Below are positions 37,601-45,505 of a stretch of 64,000 nucleotides of DNA, piece by piece. Source of the DNA: Desmodesmus armatus (taxonomy: Eukaryota; Chlorophyta; Chlorophyceae; Sphaeropleales; Scenedesmaceae). Where the stretch lies: the NCBI GenBank assembly GCA_007449985.2, contig VIIQ02000246.1:1-64000 (forward strand). Direction: 5' to 3'. Position 1 is the first letter of the stretch; each line of letters begins with the position of its first letter. The translations under genes were made by a program, and so were the position numbers. The notes under the pieces were generated by a model, which worked only from the letters and a program-made list of their open reading frames with translations, was not told where the DNA came from and ran no database searches.

Positions 37601-39227
37601 TGTTGCAGCCATGGGCAGCAGCAGCTTCTTCGCTGCCAGCTTTGAGACCCTGTCCTCATGGGTGGGGGGACACAGCAGCAGGGACAGCGCAGCCGCCGCT
37701 GCTGCTGCAGCTGCTGACGAGGCGGAGGAGGATGAGGTGCCGGATCTGCTTGACACAGTCCCAGCAGCAACAGCTGACGATATGCTGCCGCCACTGGTGG
37801 AGGCAAGGGACTGGGACGGGAAAGGCGTAGATCCTTTCGTTGAGACTTTTATGGCGCAGTTTGATGCCGACGAAGCAGCAAAAGCAGCAGCAAGAGCAGC
37901 AGCAGCACCGGCAGCACCAGCTGCTGACGATGATCTGCCGGAGCTGCTAGACAACTTCCCAGCAGCAGCAGCAGCAGCAGCACCGCTGGCCAATGCAGAC
38001 AACATCGAGCATGGCAGCAGCAGCAGCATCCCCCTGCCAGCAGTGCCAGCAGCAGCAGCAGCTCCCCTGGCCAGTGCAGACAGCATCGACGACAACAGCA
38101 GCAGCAGCAGTGCGGGTGTGAGTGACGCTGAGACAGCAGAGAGGGACTCCTTCAGTCTGATGAGTGGTGCTGCTACAGAGTCTAGTGCCTTCAGTGGCAT
38201 GACAGCAGGCACTGCATTCACACTGCAGTCCGACAGCAGCAGCCGCGGAGTCAGTAGGCAGCAGGAGCACCTGGCAGATGTAGTGCTGGCAGGCGGCAGT
38301 ACTGCTGCTGCTGCTGGGGGTGCTGTGACATGCAGTGCTGCAGGTGATGAGGGTGAGGATGTAGCAGCACCAGCAGACAGTGACAGCAGCCCTACAGCTG
38401 CTGCTGCTGGTGGTAGTGTGGATGCAGCTCTGGCAGAGGATGCTGATACCGCAGCAGCAGACAGCACTGCTGCCGATACAGATGTCACCAAGGAGGTTGC
38501 AGCACCAGCAGCTGCAACAGCAGAGGATGAGCAGCAGCAGGAGGAGGATGAGCAGGTGCAGGAGGAGGTAGAGGAGGAGGTGGTAGAGGTTGAGGTCCCC
38601 ACAGCAGCAGCAGCAGCAGCAGGGTTGGGGTCTGAGTCTCTGTATGCTAGCATGTATGGCTCAGGCCTGCTGCTGTCTGCTGCTGATTTAGCTGGCGCGC
38701 TGCAGATGTCAGCTCTGCCCCTCACTGCTGCCGGTGACACCAGTGTCACTGCTGCCAGTGACGCTACTGCTGCCGGTGACACTGCTGCTGCCGGTGGCAG
38801 CGACGGCAGCACTGCTGCCTCAGGACCAGACGCACCTGCAGCAGCAGCGGCAGCAGTACCAGCAGCAGCAGCAGCGGAGGCGTGGGAGGGGGATGCCAGC
38901 CTGTATGCCAGCATTATTGCTCACAGTGAAGATCACGAGCAGCCAGGATCTCCATTCAATTTTGGTGAGAGCTTTGCAGCTGCACTGTCAGCTGCAGGGC
39001 TGGACTCACTGAGTGGGCCTAGCCCACCTTCTGGGTCACCCGTGAGAGTGGGAGTGAGGACTGGCAGATTGTGGAGGCAGATGTGGAGGGGGCGGCAGTG
39101 CCTGCTGCTGCTGCTGCTGCTGCTCCTGGAGAGGCTAGCAGCAGCAACTTGCGCAGGAGTTGGTTGGGCAGGGGAAAGTAAGGGGTTTTCCAGCCTGGCA
39201 GCAGCTGTGCTAGTCTCTGCATGTTAA
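13112..39227 (+). CDS. Dynamin-superfamily large GTPase, giant gene with 14 exons
   Basis: Exons 13112-13349, 13631-14028, 14509-14682, 15125-15275, 20335-20456, 20862-20977, 21229-21442, 22129-22290, 31342-31989, 32307-32447, 32976-33164, 34119-34318, 34649-34781 and 37059-39227 join with consistent phases; the first 13 give 962 codons, about 1684 aa in all. GTPase motifs run in order: G1 ALTKSGKST (first Gly replaced by Ala), G2 Thr in VPETAR, G3 LLDTPG, G4 NKMD. Helical stalk-like segments follow, then a Gly/Ser/His-rich stretch (exon 9) and a long acidic, Gln/Ala-rich tail (exon 14). Dynamins remodel membranes by GTP-driven oligomerisation; the target organelle is not evident. The last about 60 codons read as a poly-Leu tail. 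A one-base gain near 39041 would give an acidic end (SEDWQIVEADVEG) stopping at 39181. Confidence 0.85.
14048..14072 (+). repeat. Poly-G tract (25 G) after dynamin exon 2 donor
   Basis: Uninterrupted G run 20 bp downstream of the donor at 14029. Confidence 0.95.
14214..14272 (+). repeat. Echo of dynamin exon 2 end
   Basis: Contains GAGCACCTGCAGCAG and AAGGGAGCACC as in 13965-14020, with an internal deletion. The donor is not kept. Confidence 0.7.
14846..14906 (+). repeat. Echo of dynamin exon 3 end
   Basis: CTGGACACACCGGGACCCAA through CTCAAGTACCAG|GTAAAA copies 14630-14682, including the G3 codons and a working-looking donor. Confidence 0.85.
15001..15043 (+). repeat. Echo of dynamin exon 4 start
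   Basis: About 42 bp nearly identical to 15125-15166, also preceded by a CACAG acceptor; in frame it soon reaches a stop (CACTGA). Confidence 0.9.
15368..15770 (+). repeat. Echoes of dynamin exon 4 end
   Basis: 15371-15452 repeats the exon end (GGGTGCTCAGCAGGCTGAAG to CTTTGCAG|GTGGGG). A weaker copy begins at 15712. Confidence 0.85.
16355..17330. mobile_element. Candidate DNA-transposon remnant rich in CGCCAAA motifs
   Basis: Both ends of this stretch are packed with (T)CGCCAAA motifs and short A/T runs unlike the flanks. An 18-bp palindrome TTCGCCAAATTTGGCGAA (16366-16383) sits at the left. The left start (TTGGCGAT) reappears inverted at the right (ATCGCCAA, about 17307). TCGCCAAATTTATTGGGGTG occurs twice (about 17160 and 17229). 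Such subterminal motif clusters are typical of transposase-binding ends. The exact borders and target duplication are not resolved. It lies in intron 4 of the dynamin gene. Confidence 0.5.
16739..17020 (+). CDS. Short ORF with PCNA-interacting (PIP-box) motif, likely transposon protein N-terminus
   Basis: A 93-residue frame from ATG 16739 to TGA 17018-17020 inside the CGCCAAA-rich element. It starts with a basic segment (ARPRKPK) followed by QLTISSFF, an exact match to the PIP-box pattern Q-x-x-[ILM]-x-x-F-F for binding the replication clamp PCNA. The rest is Pro/Gln-rich and I do not recognise it. PIP boxes are known in some DNA transposases such as Drosophila pogo, so a truncated transposase N-terminus is a reasonable reading. 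No catalytic domain is present, and a chance ORF cannot be excluded. Confidence 0.45.
   Translation: MAARPRKPKLVPQGQLTISSFFVGGTRTFVELPAQEQPAVGNPQPPVLPPSFPTAGGRNQQQNEGLIGGNGQQDSQQIHFMKAWDGCVGAYNM
17609..19480 (+). repeat. Tandem array of ~460-bp units in dynamin intron 4
   Basis: Units start near 17609, 18068, 18535, 19047 and 19353, keyed by CTCTGACCTGTGCCTGTGCTC or close variants. The first two are very similar over about 460 bp; the last ones are shortened and degraded. No long ORF is conserved between units. Confidence 0.8.
18747..18794 (+). repeat. Poly-C / (CA)n / poly-C microsatellite
   Basis: A C-run of about 15, then about nine CA repeats, then a C-run of about 14. Confidence 0.95.
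20080..20250 (+). repeat. Echoes of dynamin exon 5 start
   Basis: 20188-20240 copies the exon start (TGAACAAGATGGACCAAGCT, the NKMD motif), with its CAG acceptor and a C-run before it. A weaker copy lies at 20084-20120. Both diverge into CACTGGTAGCAGGTTGCAAC. Confidence 0.85.
20720..20800 (+). repeat. Echo of dynamin exon 6 start
   Basis: CTGCAG|GTGCTGCTGCTGTC followed by a decayed version of 20878-20930. Confidence 0.8.
21590..21910 (+). repeat. Two echoes of dynamin exon 7 end
   Basis: 21593-21691 and about 21823-21909 repeat the last ~100 bp of exon 7 (ATGACACAGGACGACTGCTG) and keep the donor GAG|GTG(G/C)GT. No acceptor is obvious in front of either. Confidence 0.9.
22540..22600 (+). repeat. 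Echo of dynamin exon 8 end
   Basis: CACACTTTGATGGCGTTGTG through GAGGTGGAGGTCACA and ATGAG|GTGAGG copies 22233-22290 with its donor. Confidence 0.9.
22657..22688 (+). repeat. Poly-G tract (32 G)
   Basis: The longest homopolymer seen here, about 56 bp after the echo donor at 22601. Confidence 0.95.
23062..23353 (+). CDS. Unrecognised first exon inside the 3.3-kb element
   Basis: ATG 23062 opens 97 codons ending at a strong donor CTGC|GTAAGT (23353/23354). The product is hydrophilic, with a basic Lys/Arg-rich start (EEQLKRQRLAADNAP) and a Trp-Leu segment (LPSLWLRARQNDCSL). A possible later exon ending at TAG 23658-23660 encodes FPKCRRCGVLPGNGWRQGTRC split by a possible donor, with paired cysteines. 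I could not join them in frame. No family is recognised; it probably belongs to the element. Confidence 0.4.
24575..25495 (+). CDS. Unrecognised Gln/Ser-rich coding stretch inside the 3.3-kb element
   Basis: After TTTGCAG (near 24580) an open frame encodes a basic, nuclear-localisation-like segment (PKRRRRAADSN), then a Gln/Ala-rich region with CHYC and a region of CAG repeats. A different frame further on (25300-25490) encodes a Cys cluster KCTFCKCSGCQKGSC just before a short hydrophobic end. The frame changes mean unresolved introns or decay. A DNA-binding transposon protein is plausible but not shown. Confidence 0.35.
25939..25970. repeat. Perfect 14-bp inverted repeat
   Basis: GTCAATTCACGCGC (25939-25952), a 4-bp loop, and its exact reverse complement (25957-25970). 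It lies near the right end of the 3.3-kb element and carries the same CAATTCAC core as the element ends. Confidence 0.9.
26011..26073 (+). repeat. ~32-bp tandem duplication
   Basis: GCCTTACCATACCCCCCTTT followed by TCCCGCCGTT occurs twice in a row just inside the right end of the element. Confidence 0.9.
26170..29950 (+). repeat. Diverged ~258-bp satellite array in dynamin intron 8
   Basis: A landmark of the form TGTTGAGAGGCATTTGACAT followed by GTGCCAGGAAGGAG recurs at about 27426, 27836, 28304, 28562, 28815 and 29076, and degraded near 29380, 29636 and 29893. Related, more divergent landmarks (TTTGAGGCAGTCA) occur at 26208, 26655, 27169 and 28059. Clean spacings are 253-261 bp. Units carry (GT)n-poly-G blocks. 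No protein is conserved between units. Confidence 0.8.
27561..27719. mobile_element. 159-bp palindromic MITE-like insertion within one satellite unit
   Basis: The ends GGTTGTCAGCTGCACCACCA and their reverse complement form arms of about 66 bp around a 26-bp centre. Comparison with neighbouring units (AGAGGTGGCTGGG joined directly to GGCGAACA-type sequence) shows the palindrome was inserted. The unit spacing here is 410 bp instead of about 258. No clear target duplication is seen. Confidence 0.8.
29951..31341 (+). other. Dynamin intron 8, distal part
   Basis: No coding sequence is recognised between the satellite and exon 9 except the exon-9 echo at 31168. A C-run at 31281-31295 precedes the acceptor at 31341. 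Confidence 0.5.
31168..31210 (+). repeat. Echo of dynamin exon 9 start
   Basis: TGTGCAG|CTGCGTGCCCACCTAGGCAA copies the acceptor and first about 35 bp of exon 9 (31342). Confidence 0.9.
32549..32602 (+). repeat. Echo of dynamin exon 10 end
   Basis: GGGGCAGTCAACGAGTCTGT and GCAG|GTGGTG repeat 32405-32447 with the donor. Confidence 0.85.
32837..32905 (+). repeat. Echo of dynamin exon 11 start
   Basis: TTTGCAG|ATTACGCTGGAGCCAG and about 60 more bases are nearly identical to 32976-33040. Because frame and acceptor are intact, this could act as an alternative exon start. Confidence 0.9.
33668..33740 (+). tRNA. tRNA-Phe (GAA) inside dynamin intron 11
   Basis: A 73-nt cloverleaf. Acceptor stem GCCTTGA pairs with TCAGGGC (one G-U), discriminator A. 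D-arm GCTC/GAGC. Anticodon arm TCAGA-CTGAAGA-TCTGC, with anticodon GAA in CUGAAGA and one mismatch at 27-43. TpsiC arm CCGTG-TTCGATC-CACGG. It follows eukaryotic tRNA-Phe closely, including AGCTGGGAGAGC. It is intron-free, on the same strand as the host gene, and transcribed by Pol III independently. A T4 run follows. Confidence 0.92.
33744..33747 (+). terminator. Pol III terminator of tRNA-Phe
   Basis: TTTT starting four bases after the discriminator base. Confidence 0.7.
33905..33925 (+). repeat. Poly-C tract before dynamin exon 12
   Basis: A C-run of about 21, roughly 190 bp upstream of the acceptor at 34118. Confidence 0.95.
34369..34468 (+). repeat. Echo of dynamin exon 12 end
   Basis: About 100 bp matching 34222-34318 (GGCGGCAGGTGGAGCAGG) and ending GGGAACAG|GTGGGT, so the donor is duplicated too. 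Confidence 0.92.
34951..35031 (+). repeat. Decayed echo of dynamin exon 13 end
   Basis: GACAGTCAGCGCTGGAGCAG and later CAGCCGCAGGAGC then CTACAG parallel 34701-34781 with several changes. Confidence 0.75.
35690..36400 (+). repeat. Four diverged repeat units with internal hairpins, dynamin intron 13
   Basis: CCGGCCAGTCNTNTTGGCC-type landmarks occur near 35697, 35914, 36073 and 36317. Each is followed by a near-palindrome around GCGATGTCCATYCAG and then by CCACC/poly-C tracts. The best hairpin is 35716-35744 with 35763-35791: 29-bp arms with two mismatches and an 18-bp loop. Confidence 0.75.
36930..36972 (+). repeat. Echo of dynamin exon 14 start
   Basis: CCTGCAG|ACCAAGGCTGAGCTGT and the following ~18 bp match 37059-37091. 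A third, weaker copy is near 36772-36800. The in-frame acceptor is intact. Confidence 0.9.
37293..37307 (+). other. Candidate SUMO-interacting motif in dynamin exon 14
   Basis: Codes for VIDLT immediately followed by an Ala and a run of seven Asp. This is the classical layout of a SUMO-binding hydrophobic core plus acidic tail. The motif is short, so chance is possible. Confidence 0.45.
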
Positions 39228-40137
39228 AGGAAGGTGCACATTGCGCTGCTCCCCTTCCGGCTGGCTGGTTGATGTGTGTGTGTGTGTCGAGAATGATGCG
39301 TGTTTGTCTGAGGATGGGGGCGGGGGGTGGGGTGGGTTTGGGTGTGTTCAGGGCTGGTGCAGAGGGTACCCACCAGAATTGGGAAGATGTTGATGGCCTA
39401 GCAGACTGGGCAAGTTGGTGGGTGCAACTGTGTGTGTGCGCCCATTTTCACGTGTGTGTGCATCGGTGGCCGAGCAGTAGGGTATGAGAGGTTTGCCTGG
39501 CTGGGTTTCTGGGTTTGGGATGGGTGCCTGGCTGGCGCTGTGCCACTGTGTGTGCTGTCAAAGGCTCTGCCTGCTTTCCTGGGCTATCCTTGCACACCAT
39601 GTACATCTTCATGTGTCAGTAGCCTTGTTTTGAGGTTTGCGCAGAGACTGAGAGTTGTTCAAATGTCCGGCACTGTTTGGCACGCCAAGTGCCCTGTTGC
39701 ATGCTCCCTATGATTCCCACACATGTTCACGCACACACCTGCTTTCACACCTACTTGTACACTTGTCAGTGTAGCATATAGCCCCCTGCGTGTTGTCCTT
39801 GTACCCCTAAAAAGCAGCGGTTTGTCTGCAGATTTTAACGGTCAAGGTTTATAGTTGTGTTGTCCTGAACGCAGTGAGCAGCAACTGTCGCTGCTTTTGT
39901 GTTGTACCATACTGCACATGAGGTATATGGGACATGCCCAGTCAGCTTTTGGTTTAGCCATTGTCTCTCACATGTACCACTACGTACTACTGTTGTTGTA
40001 CTAGCAGGAAGAGCTTGGGCATCCAGAACTGTCAGTGCTGTAGTTACTGTTGCAGTAGCTGTGGCATGGTCTGCTTGTTCTGTTGGCAGTAGTGTTGTTG
40101 AGGGTGCAATGCATCACCCGCAGTTGGCTGCCATGCA

Positions 40138-40142
40138 TGTAA
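40138..40142 (+). promoter_or_regulatory. Possible polyadenylation signal TGTAA, dynamin gene
   Basis: TGTAA is the usual poly(A) signal in the Chlamydomonas lineage. This copy lies about 0.9 kb after the stop. A five-base motif alone is weak evidence. Confidence 0.25.
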
Positions 40143-41034
40143 CTGTGAAGTCAGGGGGGGTTGAGTGACTCGGCTATCTGGGAATCAACACAATGCAGTC
40201 GAGGTGATGCTCGGTTTTGTTGTGTCTGAGGATTGCTGCAAGTGTATGAAGCGCCTGCACCAGAGCTGCAGTGTTGTCTGCGCACGTTCAGAGGCGTTAG
40301 CTCAAGGCACCAACAGGATCTTGTGAATATTAGTACTGCCAGCAGGGCACTAAGCATGCCGCGAAGCACGTATGCCTGCTAGTAAAGCATGCTTACAAGT
40401 CCACATGCACCCTTGAACCTGAGCAATGTTTGGAGGCAGGCTCAAGAGCTGTATGACCCCAGGGACTCTGCAATATAGCCGCCTGCTGATGACGAGAAAG
40501 ACCCTGCTGTACAGCTCGATAAGCCGCCAGCCTGCACTGTCTCTGTAGTAATAGAGCAGGTCCAGAAGACGCAACAAATGTCCCGGATCAGTGAAGTATG
40601 TATGCATTAGCCATTGCCGTTGCATTGTCAACAACAAATGGCTGCTACTGCATGTTACACACCAGCCAAGATGCTGCAGTGCCAGTGCACTGCAGGTGCC
40701 ACTGGAAAGAGTCCCATGCTTGGCATTACCCAGTCAGCCTGATCAAGTCCACTCCCAACAAACATCACACCGACTGGGTAGTGCCAAACATGAGACTCTG
40801 TCCCAAAGTACTGCAGTGTGATTGTTTTGCAACCTGCATGCTGCCACCTAGATTGCCACCATTGCTGACTATGCGCACGGTGTGTGCTGTTGGCTATTAT
40901 CAGTGTGATCTGCTGCTCACCCCTGCCATGATCTAGTCCACCCACTCAACCTGGTCTGATGAATGCGCCAGCACACATTCATGCATTTCCGCCCAGCGGA
41001 CCCACTGCCTGATGGCAACAGGTGTTACACAATC

Positions 41035-41039
41035 GCATC
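41035..41039 (-). promoter_or_regulatory. Possible polyadenylation signal TGTAA, ADP/ATP carrier
   Basis: TTACA on the plus strand, about 0.7 kb downstream of the carrier stop codon. Confidence 0.25.
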
Positions 41040-41765
41040 ACAGCGGGTCTGCCACACGTCAAAGCCAAGTCAAATTGAAGTGCGACACGCAAAGAACATG
41101 CCACCCACCATTCTTCCTTCCACAGCCATACCGTAAACTGCCGGGGCACCTGACCCACAGGAGCACAGCACCTGCTGAACACTAGGGTGTTCCCTTTTCC
41201 TCTTTATGCCAGCAGCAGCGGCAGCGGCCCAACAGCCTCGTCGCGCTGTACAGCGGCAAGCAACAAACCCTTGCCGGTGCGCTGCTGCGCCAAAGCGGAT
41301 GCAGCTACCAGACACGACTCCCTTCACGACAACAAACCAGGCACTACTCCCTTCACGACAACATACAACACAGGCAACCACCTCTACCCCCACATGACAA
41401 GACACACACTCCTGCACCTATGCATGAACAAATGGCACTGTCAAGCCAGGTTGTTAAGCTGTGGCACGAACAGCAGTTGGGCAGCACAGCAGCACCAGCT
41501 GATGTAGCCGGGACCAAACCAGCGGTTGGGTGCCAGTTTGGCCCTGCCTGCAGCGTGTACTACTGCAGCGAACAAGCACGAGGCACAGACATTGCCGAGC
41601 AGCTTCAAATCAACTTATCAACAACAGCACTGCTCCGTCATCCTGCTGTATCGACAGGAGGCAGTCGCCTCTGACATATGCCAGCCTCTCCAGTCTCTCC
41701 GAACTGCCCAGGCGGCTACTGTGCCTGCTGCACCAACATGCTGCCTGCCCTGTGTGGCTGCGAGC

Positions 41766-44700
41766 TTATTCGCCGCCACCGAACTTCTTGCCTGCAAGCA
41801 CAAGGGCAGCAGCAGCAGCAGTGGTGAGTGCCTGCCTACCTCCCTACTGCACGAATACGCTTTACTACACTGCTATGTAGCATGGCGCAACAAGCGCTCT
41901 GACCATCAAGCGGACTGCCGATGCCAGCTGTCAATCAATCAATGCTGAAAGCTCAGGAACATGAGTTGGCATGACACAAACCATGCATGTAAGCGCCATC
42001 AGCCAGTCGTCTTCTACTATGGCTCAACTGCTCTTGGGATTGCGGTGGGTGCCACTTACCGAACATGATGACTTGGAGCTGGTCGTAGCCGGACAGCACA
42101 CCAGCACCAGCCACGGCACGCAGGATGTTGGCGCCAGCACCCTTGAACAGGGACTTGACACCCTCGTTCTTGATCACCTGAGCAAGACAAGCATGCACAA
42201 TAGCAGCGTTACGCATTGCGTATGCAACAACTGCAGCTGTGTGGTGGTGACCATTCCGCACTGATATCATTTAGACTCCAGCCTGATATTCCAAGCCTCA
42301 ACAAAACAACCAACAAGCCAACACCTCAGCTTGTGCCTCAATCCACTCAGCTGGCTGCCTTCGCCTGGCCTGTCTGCACACTGCACCCTCTCTTCCAGCT
42401 GCCCCCCGCACCGCACTGGTTTGCCCTGTGAACCTCACGGCAGCAGCCTGCGTGTGATCTCCCCTTCCCCTGCTGTCGTCCTCCCCTCCATGCTGATGCA
42501 AGCACTGAGACACACCTACCCTGCATACTCCCCTCGCCATTGACTGCCTCTTCTTCCATTCTCCCCCAGCTGCACATTCAAAATACACCTCCCTCCCAAA
42601 ATGCACCTACTGACGGGGCAGGCACCTCTCCTCCTGCCTCTCCCCCTGCACCTGCTGGAACCTATCTACTGAAAGCAGTGCTAACAGTAAAGTCACTCCC
42701 CACTGCTTTCCCGCCTTACCTGGTTGAAGCAGTCGACGGAGCTCTTGTACTTGACAGCCTGTCCTGAGGTCATCATCATGCGCCGACGCACAGTGTCAAT
42801 GGGGTAGGAGGCCAGGCCGGCACCGATGGTGATGCACCAGCCCAGCATGAAGGAGGCCAGGAAGTTGTCCTGCAGGATGAGTCATCACCAACACACAGAA
42901 CAGAACAGCTGGTCAGTGATGTGTAAAACACAGGCCTGAACTATGAGAATCGGCAGGTGCAGCACGATGCCCTCCCTGGACCCCGCAGCTAGCTGCGGGA
43001 AACCATCCTCCCAAGCATGGCGCGCCCTAGACAGCACTGCATGTTATGCTGTTAAGCCTGGTGGGTCCGCTGCTGAAGCTGATGCCCAACCACCGGACTG
43101 CCGTACCCTGCACCATGATGCACTGTGTGCCTTGGGCACCCTCAAAAGAGGCCCGTCTAAAAACAGGCCACCAGCCCCCAGCCTGCACGTGGGCAGTGCC
43201 TTACACGTGGGTGTAGCAGTCTGTATTATTACCACGTATCTTTCTTGACATTGCTTCACTTGCACAACACCACACACATCACATATCCCAGTGAGTGCTG
43301 TAGCCACAGGAATTGAGAATCCTTGCCGTTATAAACTATAGAATAACATACATTATCGTAAGTTATTTTATGTCTGATACTAGATTATTGAACAAGGACC
43401 TCATCAACATCCTCTGTGAATCAACACACTGACACATGCGTCATGCAGGCTGTCCAACTGATACACCCTCTTTACGCTGATCACGACACTCTGATACTGA
43501 TGTTCATTGCCTCTTCCCTCACTCACTCACACACTGATCATGACATTTTGATACTGTATAGTGTCCGCTCACCATAGCTGTGGTGAGTGGACACTATATA
43601 ATATCAAAGTGTCATGATCAGTGAGCGTGAGACCATTCAGCCTGTTGAACAGGCTGTTTTGTCTCACACAACTCTCACTCTGCTCATCCCTGTCCACGTC
43701 AATCCCCAACTGCTGTACTGATGCTTCAGCCTGCTCGACAAGTACATGGCTACGCCCCCTGGGTAGGCGGCCTTAACAGCTGTGTTTATGTGCTCCTGAT
43801 GAACAGATCCACAAAAGCACAACACTCCTCCAGTCCCCAAAACAGCACCCCAGCCCCGCATAATGGACCCCCCCCCTCACAACAACACCCACACTGCCAG
43901 TGCCTGACAGCACAAACCACACAGTAGACCCAAACAGCAGCCAGCACTCACTGCCAGGTCTCCTGTGAGCAGCACTGGCTTGATGGAGTCGTACATGCCG
44001 AAGTACAGGCCACGGTACACGATGATACCCACACAGCTGATGGTGAAGCCACGGTACAGGCCGGCAACACCGTCTGTGGCCATGGTCTTCTTGTACACGT
44101 CCACCAGACCGTTGAACTGGCGCTCGCCACCACCCTGAAACATGAGACACGCACACAACGTGATGTGTTGCACTGCTGCCGGGTTTGTTTGACCTGTAAT
44201 GTGACCTGAATGGGTCTGTACTATGACCTCAGTACACCATGCACAGCTGCAAACAGTGATGTGCTGAGCACTCTGTCATGAAACTGACATGGCAGTGCGT
44301 GTGTGAAAGGTCTGCATGTGACTGCATTGTGTGTTTTGCCTCCAGCAAGCCCTTGGCTCGCTGGCCACTGCTGAGGTTTGAGATCCCCTCCCACGAGATC
44401 ACATCCCACAATTACTGTACTGCACTGTTTTGAGGGTGGACAAACCTTCTTGGAGGACTTGGCGTCGTTAGCCAGGCGGGTACGTGCGTAGTCCAGAGAG
44501 TACACAAAGGCCAGGGAGGTGGCACCAGCAGCACCACCAGAGGCCATGTTGCCTGGGAGTGGCAGCAGGCAGGGGTGGAGGCCGACACAAGCAGCAGATC
44601 ACCAACTTGCAGGAATCTTGGAGCAGGCAACCGGCTGCATTGGGAACAGCTGCCGCATGCATAGGGGCGGTCAGGGTATCATAATGAGCTTGCAGGTGCA

Positions 44701-45505
44701 GCAAGTGAAGCTTGCATGTTCACAAAAATGATGGAGCGACGCTGTGTCAGTACATGCACCCAACCGCCGTGCTGAGCCCTTGCCGCACCTGCAAACCACC
44801 ACCAGTAGCCGTCACGCTCCTTGTTGAAGCCCAGGGTGCGCTTGAAGTAGTCCTTGAAGGCAAAGTTCAGGGCCTGGGTGGGGAAGTACCTGATGACGTT
44901 GGCTGTGTTGCCACGCCACAAAGCCACTGTGCCCTCCTCTGCCATGGTGCGCTTGAAGCAGTCGCCGATGCCCTTGTATGGGGATGCCAGCCTGCCCTGC
45001 TTGATCATCTCATCCTGGTTCTGGATCAGCAGCTTCACACGCTCGATGGGAGCTGCTGCTGTCTTGGAGACAGCGGCGGAGACTCCTCCCATGAGGAAGT
45101 CCACCTGTCAGGCGGGCACAGCAGCAGCAGGGAGGGAACGCCAACACAGCAGGACGTCCGATCACGTGTCGGGCAATGCAGAACATATGCTGCGTATGTT
45201 TCTGAAGGTGTCTGGAGGGTGCCTGCCCACAGCAAGCCCTGCATAGGCGCAGATCGTATCTCAGCGCTTCCGCAGCTAGGAGTCTCCCATAGGATCTCTG
45301 GTGCATGGCAGCTGCGTAAAGGGCATGTCTACATACAAGCTACATGGAGCAGTTGCATGTGCAAGCATGCGAGCATGCTGCGCGTCAGCAGAGCCAACAG
45401 CAGGGAAACTGCCAACAGTCGACATCACGCCCAGCGCCCTGCTGCACCGCCCTGACGCACCATGAAGTTCTTCTCCATCACGCCTCCTTGACGTTTCTCA
45501 GACAT
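41766..45505 (-). CDS. Mitochondrial ADP/ATP carrier (adenine nucleotide translocator)
   Basis: Seven minus-strand exons: 45505-45461, 45104-44789, 44552-44446, 44134-43952, 42869-42720, 42177-42060 and 41791-41766. They join with consistent phases to 314 aa, a normal length for the family. The carrier signature RRRMMM, unique to ADP/ATP carriers, is in exon 5 ([15 protein letters not shown]). The three Px[DE]xx[RK] mitochondrial-carrier motifs are visible (PIERVK, the SLDYAR variant, PIDTVR). It exchanges cytosolic ADP for matrix ATP across the inner mitochondrial membrane. The last exon is tiny (KKFGGGE then stop). No frameshifts or exon echoes were found. The intron between exons 4 and 5 holds a palindrome. 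Confidence 0.97.
43524..43631. repeat. Hairpin (~50-bp arms), MITE-like, in ADP/ATP carrier intron 4
   Basis: 43524-43574 and 43581-43631 are imperfect reverse complements around a 6-bp loop, sharing ACTGATCATGACA and ATAGTGTCC. A direct copy of the outer arm (GCTGATCACGACACTCTGAT) lies just upstream at about 43478. Confidence 0.85.

Larger units (their letters stand above)
39228..41765. other. Intergenic, 3' sides of dynamin gene and ADP/ATP carrier
   Basis: No further gene is seen. It should hold two converging 3' UTRs. There are no large repeats, in contrast to the dynamin introns. Confidence 0.55.

Noticed and set aside
37124..38914. 596-residue minus-strand Ala/Ser-rich ORF
   Set aside because: Shadow of the CAG/GCA-rich dynamin exon 14. 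The plus strand has the acceptor, phase continuity and motif content.
39090..39227. Poly-Leu membrane-anchor-like tail of the dynamin ORF
   Set aside because: It arises from a frame change near 39041. The alternative frame continues the acidic/Ala style and stops at 39181, so a membrane anchor is not supported.
268..45505. Functional link between the SIRT4-type sirtuin and the ADP/ATP carrier
   Set aside because: SIRT4-carrier interaction is reported in mammals, but the genes are over 40 kb apart with unrelated genes between them; linkage here is not evidence.
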